Shown here in pieces: positions 21,080 through 31,931 of a stretch of 64,000 bases of DNA. Below the pieces are notes generated by a model that did not search any database, was not told where the DNA came from, and saw only the letters and a list, made by a program, of their open reading frames with translations. How positions within the stretch are numbered: position 1 is the first letter of the stretch; every line of letters starts with the position of its first letter. Position numbers and translations under genes: made by a program. Source of the DNA: Azorinus chamasolen. Lineage: Eukaryota > Mollusca > Bivalvia > Cardiida > Solecurtidae. The DNA lies in the NCBI GenBank assembly GCA_963576725.1, contig OY755241.1:76866701-76930700 (forward strand), read 5' to 3'.

Positions 21080-23224
21080 ACAAGAGGGTCGTCACGGGTG
21101 ACAAATGCCCCCAAAGTGTTTGACACCGAAATGCATTTTGGTGGAAAAACAATACAATGTAATGCAGGTGTAACATGAAATTTTGATGCTGTTAAAAATG
21201 ACACAGGAGTCAGTTCTTAACATTAGAAACAGAACCTTTGACGATTATGATAGCTAAGAAAAGAGCCAAGGGTCAAAACTTAGTTAAAAAGGACCCTAAG
21301 TCATTCTCAACGTTAAAAAGGACCCTGGGTTGATTGTCAACGTTTAAGGTATAGGAGATATGCTCTGGACAAGCTTTTTGTATCTGGTAAGATATAGGAG
21401 ATATGCTCCGGACTGTAAAATTGAGGTCAAAGGTCAAGGTCAAGGTCAGTGATCTGAAAATGGTACATGACTCTCCCCCATCCCAAGATGAACTCACAAA
21501 CAAAATTTGGATTCCGTAGCTGGTAAGGTATAGGAGAAATGCTCCAGACAAGCTTTGTGTAAAATCTAGGTCAAAGGTCAAGGTCACAGTGACCTGAAAA
21601 TGGTACGCGACACTCCGCCATCCCAAGATAAACTCACACATTAAATTTGGAATCCGTAGCTGGTAAGGTATAAGAGATATTCTCTGGACAACCTTTTTTG
21701 TAAAATCGAGGTCAAAGGTCAAGGTCAAGGTCACAGTGACCTGAAAATGGTACACGACACTCCGCCATATGAAGGTGATCTCACAAACCAAATTTGGAAT
21801 CCGTATCTGGTAAGGTATAGGAGATATGCTCTGGACAAGCTTTTTGTAAAATCGGTCAAGGTCAAGGTTAAGGTCATAGTGACCTGGAAATGGTACATGA
21901 CATTCCGCCATCCCAAGATGAACACACACACCAAATTTGGAATCTGTAGCTGGTAAGGTAAAGGAGATATGCTCCGGACAAGCTTTTTGTAAAATCGGTC
22001 AAAGGTCATGGTCAAGGTCACAGTGATCTGAAAATGGTATGCGACACTCCTCCATCCAAAGATGAACTCACACACCAAATTTGGAATCCTTAGCTGATAA
22101 GGAATAGGAGATATACTCCGGACAAGCTTTTTGTAGCTGGTAAGGTATAAGCGTTTTTTTAAATCGAGGTCAAAGGTCAAGGTCAAGGTCACAGTGACCT
22201 GGAAATGGTACGCGACACTCCGCCATCCCAAGATGAACTCACACACCAAATTTGGAATCTGTAGCTGGTAAGGTAAAGTAGATATGCTCCGGACAAGCTT
22301 TTTGTAAAATCGGTCAAAGGTCATGGTCAAGGTCACAGTGATCTGAAAATGGTACGCGACACTCCTCCATCCCAAGATGAACTAACACACCAAATTTGGA
22401 ATCCTTAGCTGGTAAGGTATAGGAGATATACTCCGGACAAGCTTTTTGTAGCTGGTAAGGCATAAGCTTTTTTTAAAATCGAGGTCAAAGGTCAAGGTCA
22501 AGGTTACAGTGACCTGGAAATGGTACGCGACACTCCACCATCCTAAGATGAACTCACACACCAAATTTGGAATCTGTAGCTGGTAAGGTAAAGGAGATAT
22601 GCTCCGGACAAGCTTTTTGTAAAATCAAGGTCAAAGGTCAAGGTCAAGGTCACAGTGACATGAAAATGGTACGCGACACTCCTCCATCCCAAGATGAACT
22701 AACACACCAAATTTGGAATCCTTAGCTGGTAAGGTATAGGAGATATACTCCGGACAAGCTTTTTGTAGCTGGTAAGGCATAAGCTTTTTTTAAAATCGAG
22801 GTCAAAGGTCAAGGTCAAGGTTACAGTGACCTGGAAATGGTACGTGACACTCCGCCATCCTAAGATGAACTCACACACCAAATTTGGAATCTGTAGCTGG
22901 TAAGGTAAAGGAGATATGCTCCGGACAAGCTTTTTGTAAAATCAAGGTCAAAGGTCAAGGTCAAGGTCACAGTGACATGAAAATGGTACGCGACACTCCC
23001 CCATCCCAAGATGAACTCACACACCAAATTTGGTATCCGTAGCTGATGTGACAAAGGAAATATACTCCGGACAAAAGGTACACACACCCACACACCCACC
23101 CACCCACACACCCACCCACCCACACACCCACACACACACACACCCACACACACACACACCCACCCACACACGCACGGTGCGATCACTATATGCCGCCAAA
23201 GCCTAGCTTTGGGGGCATAAAAAT
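21080..23224 (+). mobile_element. HLE1 element, copy b
   Basis: Near-identical over most of its length to 11125-12946 but longer: one ~315-bp double unit (around 22680-22995) is an extra near-copy of the preceding block. Flanking sequence is unrelated, so this is a separate insertion. Confidence 0.85.
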
Positions 23225-23349
23225 ATTATTATAAATGTTTTTGACTTTTTCATTTTTAATTGCTCAATATTGAATGTAACATGCATGATGCCAAACATGT
23301 CCTAATATGCAGCCTAAGTATAAAGCCTCTTGAATCTTTTCTACTTCTC

Positions 23350-23599
23350 TTAACCCTTTCCTCCATGAATTTTTATTAGAGACCCCATCTACTATGAATA
23401 TATAATTAAGCAAAATTTTATTTTTAAGCAAATTTAAGAAATATATTGGCAGTAGACTAAAGTAAAAACTCAGATTTATGATATTTTTCTAAGCAAACAG
23501 AGTAGACCCTGATCAGGCAGCTCCTACAGAAGCTGCCTGATATGGGTCTATTCTGTTTGCAAAGGTGATAAAATGTGTATCTATGGGGGAAAGAGTTAA
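23350..23599. mobile_element. TTAA-P MITE, full length
   Basis: TTAACCCTTTCCTCC to GGGGAAAGAGTTAA, 250 bp, core with GGCAGCTCCTACAGAAGCTGCC. Confidence 0.8.
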
Positions 23600-23684
23600 T
23601 CTTTCAGTTTTTCTGTGTAAGCTGAATTTTAAATAGTACATACAGTGTGTAAGACATTGATATAGCATGCTATTAAAATGGGGT

Positions 23685-23795
23685 CAAAATTGGCCCAGCC
23701 CCAGGGCCGGCTAGTTTTCTATATAGAAACACATAGTGAAAACTTTGAAAATCTTCTCCTCTGATTTTCTGGGGAGCGCCCTCTTGTTTTGCAAT
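23685..23795 (-). mobile_element. HLE4 5' fragment, inverted
   Basis: Reverse complement of the HLE4 start: GGGCCGGCTAGTTTTC, GAAAACTTTGAAAATCTTCT, and a final CGCCCTCTTGTTT. Confidence 0.65.
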
Positions 23796-24425
23796 TTAAT
23801 CAAAATTTTTGCATCACTTGGGATGTTTCTCCCAAATTGGGAAAAATAGGTCCTTTTAACGGGTCTTAGACTGTAGACGCCAGAAAAGGATCTGCACTTT
23901 CACTGTTTTCATAATAGCAGACCAAATATTGCTGCCCTTACAAGTGAAGACACAGTACAGCAGAATGTCCAATATCTAGCACTGCTGCCCTGCCTGTCCT
24001 AACAAGTGAAGACACTACAGTAGAATGTCCAATATCTAGCATTGCTGCCATATTCAAGCACTGCTGTCAAAACGGATGCTGGAGTCTTGCAGAGGTGCCA
24101 GAATTCTCCAATGATTTTGTTTTAACAGACTTCATGACAGATATACTTTAAAATTTGGATGTGAAATATACAAAGCTAATCAAAGATGTATAAAGATGCT
24201 TGGTTTAGTCAAAATTGAAGAAACTGCCTTAGCCTTTTTTTTTCATTCTTTCTCCTTTTTGACATATTTCCTCAGCCCTCATCCTTTGGTTCCAAATTTC
24301 CCTGACTTTTCCCTGACTTTTGCCAAATTTCAAATTTCCCTGACCAATTAAAAAAATCCCTGACTTTTCCCTGACCTTGAAAAAAAATCCTTTTTCCCTG
24401 ACTTTTCCCTGTCCGTGGGAACCCT

Positions 24426-24770
24426 GTGTTTATCTCTAAAGTGACTTTTGTAGCCTGTTTTATCTATAAAGTGACTTTTGAAGATTGTTTATCTCTGAAG
24501 TAACTTTTGTAGCATGTTTATCCATCTCTAAAGTGACTTTTTTTAGCATGTTTATCTCTAAAGCCACTTTTTTAGCATGTTTATCTCTAAAGTTACTTTT
24601 GTAGCATGTTTATCTCTAAAGCCACTTTTTTAGCATGTTTATTCTCTAAAGTTACTTTTGTAGCATGTTTATCTCTAAAGCCACTTTTTTAGCATGTTTA
24701 TCTCTAAAGTTACTTTTGTAGCATGTTTATCTCTTACATGACTTTTGTAGAGAGGCTCTATTGATATGAC
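24426..24770. repeat. Minisatellite, ~30-bp unit
   Basis: About eleven units of GCATGTTTATCTCTAAAGYN plus ACTTTTGTA. Same motif as 19350-19895; it ends seven bases from the exon at 24777. Confidence 0.85.
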
Positions 24771-24776
24771 TCCTAC

Positions 24777-24864
24777 CTGAGTATCACTGTGGGGGTTTGT
24801 ATAATAATAGAAACAGCCGAGAAAACACATTCTGTTGCATTCTGCAAGTCACAAACCCCATCAT
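24777..24864 (-). CDS. Exon: short helical Cys segment
   Basis: The acceptor TTTCTATTTACAG and the donor ACTCAG|GTAGGA bracket 88 nt, phase 1 in and phase 2 out, 28 whole codons. DGVCDLQNATEC aligns with DTVCDLDKAAEC in the 58.9 kb exon: same C-x7-C, same Asp-Leu after the first Cys, same Ala and Glu. It joins the Ly6 exon as T+AT (Tyr) and the next exon as AG+T (Ser). It was missed by length filters because it is under 30 codons. The homology to another exon of the gene is the main support. Confidence 0.7.
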
Positions 24865-24972
24865 CTGTAAATAGAAACACAGAAACAAATAAGTGAAACC
24901 TCAAGTACATTTACATTTTACCTCATGAATGTATTTGGTAAGAAATCATGACATCATGAAAACTCATAAATA

Positions 24973-25172
24973 CAGTAAAACCCCGCTAATGCGACCACCA
25001 AAAAGGGGCATAATTCTGGGTGGCAGAGGCAGGTGGTAGCTTAATGCAGCACGAAAGTTATGCAGAAAGCTCCTATAGGAGCATTCTGCATAAATTTCGC
25101 CCTGCATTAAGCAACCACCTGCTTCAAACGACGCCAGTGGTTGTTTGTGGTCGCATTAGCAGGGTTTCACTG
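24973..25172. mobile_element. CAGT-T related MITE with a G core
   Basis: CAGTAAAACCCCGCTAATGC and CATTAGCAGGGTTTCACTG ends with TA on both sides; interior AGAAAGCTCCTATAGGAGC. Confidence 0.8.
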
Positions 25173-25179
25173 TAATTGA

Positions 25180-25400
25180 ACTTTTACAACAGCTTTATGA
25201 CCAAAGTGATTTTTTACCATGATAGAAACTTCACTCATATCTACATTATTCCATAGGCAAACAGAACAGACCCTTATCATACGACTTCTTAATGTGCTTC
25301 TGATCTGGGTCTTCTCTGTTTGCAAAGGCATGAAAGGGCATTTATATTTCATAGTAAAAAATTTGCAAACTTTTAGCCTTTGCAAAACGTATTGGACTAG
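25180..25400. mobile_element. TTAA-P MITE remnant
   Basis: Core GGCAAACAGAACAGACCC to GGGTCTTCTCTGTTTGCAAA; terminal repeats are eroded. Confidence 0.55.
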
Positions 25401-25475
25401 CCTTTAAAGCGTATCTCTACACTATCAAACAAAAACAGAACAGGCTCTGATGTCTGACAGAGTGGAACTTGATCG

Positions 25476-25700
25476 GACTTCACATTATTAGCTCTTTAGC
25501 TGCCAATGTTGCATCTGTGATTACCTTTGCAAACAGTTTGGATCCAGATGAGACGCCGAGTAACTTGGCGTCTCATAAGGATCCAAACTGTTTCTTACCG
25601 TTACTATTTTATGAAACAAAAATAAAGAAAAAAATGAAAACTGAAAATTGTAGCAGATGACAAAGTTGGCAGATGACAAAAGTTGGCAGCGAAAGAGTTA
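25476..25700. mobile_element. TTAA-K MITE
   Basis: TTAGCTCTTTAGCTGCCAA to TTGGCAGCGAAAGAGTTAA; core CAGTTTGGATCCAGATGAG, GACGCCGAGT and the inverse TTGGCGTCTC...GGATCCAAACTG. Confidence 0.7.
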
Positions 25701-25858
25701 ATACAGTACCTAATCTGGTTTTACACTGTCTGCCAAGCATACAGGTTAGTTTTGTGCCATAGATGATGTGTGTATCCTAATACTAACACTTCTCCATCAC
25801 TGTTTACTGTTTAGGATACTAACAGAGCTAATTCTAAATTATGATTAACCCTTTTCCT

Positions 25859-26515
25859 GTTTAACCCATTCCCTCATAGACTAGTTTTAGAGGGGTACGG
25901 ATTATTGCCCCATAGGATGATTGCCCCATAGGACAGCCCTACAGACCATTGCTTCTGGATGACTGCCTCTCAAGAAAACTGCAAACTAGGACAACAGTTT
26001 TTTCTGCCCCATGGTTATAAAAAACTGTTGAAGTATGCTTTTTTATCAGTCATATAATATCATTATAATATAATCAGATGTTTTTGATGGCTGAATGCCA
26101 AATACTTTGCTTTATGATGAATAAAATATTTGTATTTGTATATCCATATTTACCTACATAACCTATCGAACATATGCTCCCAAAAATGTATTTTGCTGTA
26201 TGATTATTAAGACATTTATAATTACACACTAAATGTTGATAAAGACATCCAGATCATATAGCTGTAATTTTGATTCGGGTCTACCCTGTTTGGAAGTTAA
26301 GGACTAAAAAACGGTTTGTGGTCAATTGGTCATACAATTTATGTTTGTAAAACTTTGTTTTATATACAATATGTGCTAACATTACATTATCCTTAGCTTA
26401 TCAATCTTTTTTAACTGTCACTAAGCTTTTCTTAGTGTGTATTTTCTAATGGAGGCCGGTTGGACTATGCTATTTCTATAGGTTTACATGTCCAAATATT
26501 TTGAGTATATACAAC
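25859..26515. repeat. Truncated TTAA-N end, phrase repeats, otherwise unidentified
   Basis: TTAACCCATTCCCTCATAGAC stops at about 25893, followed by GGATTATTGCCCCATAGGAT and GATTGCCCCATAGGACAG. 25990-26515 is AT-rich with no recognised feature. Confidence 0.45.
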
Positions 26516-26808
26516 ATAGGAGCAAATGCTCTATTTATCACAATTGTTTCAAGAAAAAACTATTACAGAAACTATTAGAAAGGCGTATTTATGGAGGAAA
26601 GGGTTAACCCTTCACCCCATACATATGCCTCTATATGCCTTTGCAAACAGAGTAAACCCAGATCAGATGGCTTCTGCAGGACTTTATAGTATTGGAACAA
26701 ACTGTAGAGTCCTGTCCATCATAAGTTCAAAAGCAAACAGAGCAGACTGTAATTAATGTTCATGATGTCATTGTTTCTTACATGAATATTCATTGAGTAA
26801 AATGTTAA
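26515..26808. mobile_element. TTAA-N right part followed by a TTAA-P MITE
   Basis: Half a TTAA-N core (GGAGCAAATGCTCTATTTATC) ends GGAAAGGGTTAA at 26606. A P copy then runs to about 26808 with TTTGCAAACAGAGTAAACCC and a degenerate second arm. Confidence 0.6.
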
Positions 26809-26924
26809 CCCTTTACCTGATAGAACCGGCTTTTAGCGTGTTTGATTTATTCCTCCGCTGAAGAAAATAGTTCAAATTCATACAGTCATGAACATATTGC
26901 ATAATAAATATTTTCTATATCCTA

Positions 26925-27045
26925 GTAGGTGGTAGCTTAAAGCAGGCTGAAAGTAAAGCAGAATGCGCCTTAAGGCGCATTCTGCTTTACTTTCAGCCTG
27001 CTTTAAGTGGTCATATGTCTTGAAAACTAGAAACAGACTATTGGG
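26925..27045. repeat. G/T-type palindrome
   Basis: GTAGCTTAAAGCAGGCTGAA, AGCAGAATGCGCCTTAAGGC and the exact mirror arm through GCCTGCTTTAAG: about 35 bp per arm. Confidence 0.75.
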
Positions 27046-27181
27046 TAAAGGGTTAATAGGTCAAATATTATCCATAATTAGACATCTTTTGAATTGTTAC
27101 TGTAGAGGTGTTTATTGTTTATATGAATAATCATTTACTTCATGAATATTCATGTAAAAAATAATGAACATTAATTAGAGC

Positions 27182-27410
27182 AAGAGCACCACAAGCGGGT
27201 GCAAAAGCTCGTCTGTCGTCAATGTCAAGATGAACATGCATACCAAAATGTACATGCATACCAAAAATGAAGGTTGTAAATGAAAAATTGAAGAAGTTAT
27301 GGTCAATGTTAAGGTTTCGGACTATGACGATGACAATGACAACGACGATGCGGACCCCCAAGTTACAACAATAGCTCGTGATTTCTTCAAAACAGACGAG
27401 CTAATAACGG
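27182..27410. mobile_element. HLE10 element, small
   Basis: GAGCACCACAAGCGGGTGC and AGCTCGTCTGT near the 5' side, ACAGACGAGCTAAT at the 3' side, with a GACGATGACAATGACAACGA tract inside. Confidence 0.5.
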
Positions 27411-27592
27411 CATAATTATGAACACAGGATTTTTTAGCCATGGAAGAAACTGTAGAGTCATATTTGCATTATTTTGTAAGTAAACGGAGCAGACCCTGAT
27501 TAGACGGCTTGTATAGCAGCTGTCTAATCTGGGTCTACTGTGTTTGCAAAGGTGTGAAAAGGTGTATTTATGGAGTAACGGGATAAAGCGTT
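27410..27592. mobile_element. TTAA-P MITE, partial
   Basis: Core GAGCAGACCCTGATTAGACG, CTTGTATAGCAGC, then GGGTCTACTGTGTTTGCAAA; ends GGAGTAACGGGATAAAG. Confidence 0.55.
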
Positions 27593-27643
27593 GAATAGTA
27601 CAAATAATATGGCCAATGTGTGTGAGCGCCAGTGAAGACTTAC

Positions 27644-27779
27644 AATCAAAATCATCATTTTCATTGCATTTGTGTCCATTACAACAATAACAATTGTCCA
27701 AGCCTTCACAATCAGAGCACATGTCCTCGTCAGCGCAGCTCTTGTGGAGTTCTCCGTCTACATACTTTGTAAGGCACAT
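27644..27779 (-). CDS. Exon: second half of Ly6/uPAR-type domain
   Basis: The acceptor TTTGTGTATTGCAG precedes ATG-TGC-CTT and the donor is GATT|GTAAGT. The 136 nt enter in phase 0 and leave in phase 1. The 45 codons hold eight cysteines and end NCYCCNGHKCNEN; CC-x4-C-N is the closing signature of Ly6/uPAR (three-finger) domains. The internal ATG is a splice-joined codon, not a start. With 34101-34186 it forms a domain of about 73 residues with 13 cysteines, against 8-10 in most Ly6 proteins, so it may contain an extra disulfide. The exon is followed by neither a GPI-like tail nor a stop; the reading continues into the 24.8 kb exon. Confidence 0.8.
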
Positions 27780-27799
27780 CTGCAATACACAAACAATTA

Positions 27800-28240
27800 A
27801 TCCTTTACTCTAAACCTTTTATTCAATGAATATTCATGTAAGAAATCATCAGACATCATGAATATTAATTTAATTAATTGTTTTAAAAGCACATGGATAC
27901 AGGCAGTTTTGTCTATGGCAGAAACTGCAGAATCACATCTACATTCTATAAGCAAATAGATCTAGAGCACATAATCTGATCTGGGTCTACCATAGAAAGA
28001 CATAGTTATGTAGTAAAGGGTTATTACACATTTGCAAACAAAACAGACCCAGATCATGAATCCCCTGAATCAGTCAACTAACAAAGGTCTGCTCTGTTTG
28101 CTTATGGAATTATAAAAATATAAGTCTAGAGTTTCCGTCAGATCACAATTTCCTGTGTTTATGAGCCATTATAAAATATGATCTTATTGATATTCATGAT
28201 GTCATTAACACAAAATATTCATGGAATAAATACATCTTCA
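27800..28240. mobile_element. Two TTAA-P MITE remnants
   Basis: First at about 27799-28022 (TTAATCCTTTACTC to AGTAAAGGGTTATT, core left arm lost). Second at about 28022-28240 with TTTGCAAACAAAACAGACCC and GTCTGCTCTGTTTGC around a deleted centre. Confidence 0.55.
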
Positions 28241-28408
28241 CTGTCTACAATTATTTCTCTGTGCAATCACTGCTGTTGAGTGCACTGGTTGCACAATCAA
28301 TTTGTAAATAGTGCAGACCCTGATGAGACAGCTCCTGCAGGAGCTGTCTCTTCTAGGTCTTCACTATTTACAGGTAGGTGTATTGACGTGAACAGCAAGC
28401 GAAGGGTT
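28230..28408. mobile_element. TTAA-S MITE, truncated, inverted
   Basis: CTGTGCAATCACTGCTGTTG, GACAGCTCCTGCAGGAGCTG, ending AGCGAAGGGTTA. Confidence 0.65.
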
Positions 28409-28529
28409 ATTATACCACATAATGACATTTATACCACATTCTTTTCACACATATAAAGTTACTTGGTGGCTCATCTGAAGTAGCTGTTTGATACGCAGAT
28501 AACCCATTCTATCATTTTGACACCTTCAG

Positions 28530-28735
28530 AAGTCCAGTTAAGATGTGTAAATTAAAACATTTTCAAGAATAACTTCTTTATTTCTCCACCAAACACTATG
28601 CTGTGACCATTCCTTAGAATCATCTCTTCAAGATTCTTTTAAAGAGTGGTCAAAAACATAGGGTTTGGTGGAGAAATGACGATTTTAATATTTGAGCATG
28701 CACATATATCTGTAGCTCTGCACCTTTTCATGCCT
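28530..28735. repeat. D element
   Basis: TTTCTCCACCAAACACTATG and the mirror ATAGGGTTTGGTGGAGAAAT, inner arms CATTCCTTAGAATCATCTC / GATTCTTTTAAAGAGTGGTC. Confidence 0.65.
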
Positions 28736-28906
28736 CGGTAAAAGTCACTTTTTGAAAACATTGTGATAAATATAACATGTGCCAATGGAGCAAATGCTTT
28801 CTTTACCACAATGATTTCTAAACTTCACAATTCTGAATTTTACCTTTTTGTTAGTAAATGCTCCCTGTTGGTTCGGCCTAAAAATACCCTATGAGTAAAT
28901 TGGTTA
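28730..28906. mobile_element. TTAA-N MITE, eroded
   Basis: CTTTTCATGCCTCGGTAAAAG, a damaged core (ATAACATGTGCC/AATGGAGCAAATGC), ending GAGTAAATTGGTTAAG. Confidence 0.5.
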
Positions 28907-29124
28907 AGCCTTTCCCTGTTCTGTGCTTATTCCAAATTTCAATACCTACTGAGTATTCATGGTCAAAATAGTTATAATGAAACATGGGAGGTGGAAAATT
29001 GTAGCCATTTTAGAAAGTAAAGAAACAGACCTTTCAAATTCCATTAGCAAACAGAGCCATCTGATCTGGGTCTACTCTGTTTGCAGATGCGTGAAAACAC
29101 ATTTATATGAGGGAAAGGGTTAAG
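28904..29124. mobile_element. TTAA-P MITE, core deleted
   Basis: TTAAGCCTTTCCC to GGGAAAGGGTTAA; the left core arm is missing, leaving AACAGAGCCATCTGATC. 29125-29450 is unidentified apart from a short mirror (TCCAAGATGGC...GCCATCTTGAA). Confidence 0.65.
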
Positions 29125-29454
29125 GGTTCATCTTGAGCTTCAAAAGCTCTCCAATCTGTATGAAATGTCATGGAAATAGCAGCAAAAACTGTAGAAGTAG
29201 TTCATTCTACAAGGACATTGATAATTTCAAAGTACGGCATCTTCACTTGAAAAAATTATGGCATGCACTGTGTCTCAACATGTCAATTATTTTTAGTGAA
29301 TTTAAAAAAATAATGCAGCTAAAAGTGTTTACCTAGTTTGCTCCACATGGTAACTGCTAAATCCAAGATGGCGATCAGTCAGCCATCTTGAATCCAATCA
29401 GAAAACAAAAATTATGGCACACACTGCACCTCAACATGTTGATCAATTCAGTGA

Positions 29455-29655
29455 AAACTAGTTTGCTTTACAAGATAATTAACCGCACAATTAGTTTGCT
29501 TTACAAGATAATTAACCACACAATTAGTTTGCTTTACAAGATAATTAACCAATTAGTTTTGCTTTACAAGATAATTAACCACACAATTAGTTTGCTTTAC
29601 AAGATAATTAACCACACAATTAGTTTGCTTTACAAGATAATTAACCAGAATCATA
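29455..29655. repeat. Minisatellite, 32-bp unit
   Basis: Six copies of TTTGCTTTACAAGATAATTA plus ACCACACAATTAG; one copy is shortened. The plus-strand open frame repeats LLYKIINHTIS and is not a gene. Confidence 0.9.
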
Positions 29656-29724
29656 AATGAATGCTTTACGAGCATTCCTATTTGCAACTCTATTATTAGT
29701 TTAACTGAAATGTTCTAATGGCAC

Positions 29725-29798
29725 ATGATTTACCTATTGCCTCATATTGACGCCTTTGTCGCCACTATAAAATTCACTTTTTGAAACCACTGTGATAA
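29725..29798. mobile_element. TTAA-N MITE, left half (interrupted)
   Basis: TTACCTATTGCCTCATATTG to GAAACCACTGTGATAA; it resumes AAAAGAGCATTTGCTCC at 31932 and runs to about 32055. Confidence 0.7.
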
Positions 29799-31931
29799 CA
29801 AGAGGGCCAGAATGGCCCTGAAGCGCTCACCAGACAATCAGAGGAGAAGATTTTCAAAGTTTTGACTATATGTTTCTATAGAAAACTAGCCTGCCCTGGG
29901 GCGGGGCCAATTTTGACCCAAGAGGCACAATTTATATAACTTTTGTAGAGGACCTGAACATGATGCTATGTGCCAAACATAAAAAGCTGAGAACCTTCCA
30001 GTTTAAGACGAGAAGATTTTCAAAGTTTTCACTATATGTTTCTATTGAAAACTGGCTACCCCTGGGGCGGGCCAATTTTCACCCCAGGGCCATAATTTAT
30101 AGAAGACCTGAACATGATCTATGTGCAAAATATGAAAGCTGAGAACCTTCCAGTTTCAGAGAAGAAGATATTCAAAGATTTCACTATTTGTTTCTATTGA
30201 AAACTGCCCACCCCTGGGGCGGGCCAATTTTGACCCTGGGGCCATATCTAATACATATTTTGTAGAGGACCTGGACATGATGCTATGTGCCAAATATGAA
30301 AGCTGAAAACGTTCAAGTTTCAGAGGAGAAGGTTTTCAAAGTTTTCCCCACATGCAATTATTTCTATTGAAAACTGCCCACCCCTGGGGCGGGGCCAATT
30401 TTGACCCCAGGGCCATAATTTATATGACTTTTGTAGAGGACCTGAACATGATGCTCTGTGCCAAATATGAAAGCTGAGAGCCATCCAGTTTTAGAGAAGA
30501 AGATTTTCAAAGATTTCACTATTTGTTTCTATTTAAAACTGCCCACCCCTGGGGTGGGGCCAATTTTGACCCTGGGGCCATAATTTATATAACTTTTGTA
30601 GAGGACCTGAACATGATGCTATGTGTCAAATATGAAAGCTGAGAGCCTTCCAGTTTCAGAGAAGAAGATTTTCAAAGATTTCACTATCTGTTTCTATGAA
30701 AACTGCCCAACCCTGGGGCGGGGCCAATTTTGACCCCAGGGCCATAATTTATATAACTTTTGTAGAGGACCTGAACATGATGCTCTGTGCCAAATATGAA
30801 AGCTGTGAAACTTCTGGTTTCAGAGGAGAAGATTTTCAAAGTTTTACTATATGTTTCTATTGAAAACAAGGCACCCCTGGGCGGGGCCAATTTTGACCCC
30901 AGGGCCATAATTTATATAACTTTTGTAGAGCACCTGAACATGATGCTCTGTGCCAAATATGAAAGCTGAGAGACTTCCAGTTTCAGAGAAGAAGATTTTC
31001 AAAGATTACACTATTTGTTTCTATTTAAAACTGCCCACCCCTGGGGCGGGGCCAATTTTGACCCCAGGGCCATAATTTATATAAATTTTGTAGAGCACCT
31101 GAACATGATGCTCTGTGCCAAATATGAAAGCTGAGAGACTTCCAGTTTCAGAGAAGAAGATTTTCAAAGACTACACTATTTGTTTCTATTTAAAACTGCC
31201 CACCCCTGGGGCGGGGCCAATTTTGACCCCAGGGCCATAATTTACATAACTTTTGTAGAGGACCTGAACATGATAATATGTGCCAAATATGAAAGCTGAG
31301 AAACTTCTGGTTTAAGAGGAGAAGATTTTCAAAGATTTCACTATTTGTTTCTATTTAAAACTGCCCACCCCTGGGGCGGGGCCAATTTTGACCCCAGGGC
31401 CATAATTTATATAAATTTTGTAGAGCACCTGAACATGATGCTCTGTGCCAAATATGAAAGCTGAGAGACTTCCAGTTTCAGAGCAGAAGATTTTCAAAGA
31501 TTACACTATTTGTTTCTATTTAAAACTGCCCACCCCTGGGGCGGGGCCAATTTTGACCCCAGGGCCATAATTTATATAACTTTTGTAGAGGACCTGAACA
31601 TGATGCTATGTGCCAAATATGAAAGCTGAGAAACTTCTGGTTTAAGAGGAGAAGATTTTCAAAGTTTTACTATATGTTTCTACTGAAAACAAGGCACCCC
31701 TGGGGCGGAGCCAATTTTGACCCCAGGGGCATAATTTATATAACTTTTGTAGAGGACCTAAAGATGATACTATGTGCCAAAGATGAAAGATGAGAACCCT
31801 GTAGATTCAGAATAGATGATTTTTAAAGGTTCAAATTGTTGACGACGGACGACGAACGACGAACGACGCACGACGACGGACAACGGGCGATCACAAAAGC
31901 TCACCCTGAGCACAAAGTGCTCTGGTGAGCT
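29799..31931 (+). mobile_element. HLE4 element
   Basis: CAAGAGGGCCAGAATGGCCC start; about twelve ~160-bp cores with GGGCCATAATTTATATAAC, CTGAACATGATGCT, AAATATGAAAGCTGAGA and CTGCCCACCCCTGGGG. CGACGAACGACGCACGACG tail; 3' end GAGCACAAAGTGCTCTGGTG. Inserted precisely inside the arm of a MITE palindrome. Confidence 0.85.

Larger units (their letters stand above)
20852..24426. mobile_element. TIR element (CAGGGTTCCCAC), composite
   Basis: CAGGGTTCCCAC at 20852 and GTGGGAACCCTG at about 24415-24426 are perfect 12-bp inverted ends. Both are followed inward by many TTCCCTGACTTTTCCCTGAC repeats. hAT-like ends are my best guess. The target repeat is ambiguous (TGTTT on both sides) because the element landed in a minisatellite. 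It contains HLE1b, a TTAA-P MITE and an HLE4 fragment. 23800-24290 shows a two-copy duplication (GTGAAGACAC...AATGTCCAATATCTAGCA) and nothing else. Confidence 0.7.

Noticed and set aside
27387..27643. Continuation of the Ly6 open frame past 27644
   Set aside because: A consensus donor GTAAGT at 27643 ends the exon; the rest reads into a TTAA-P MITE.
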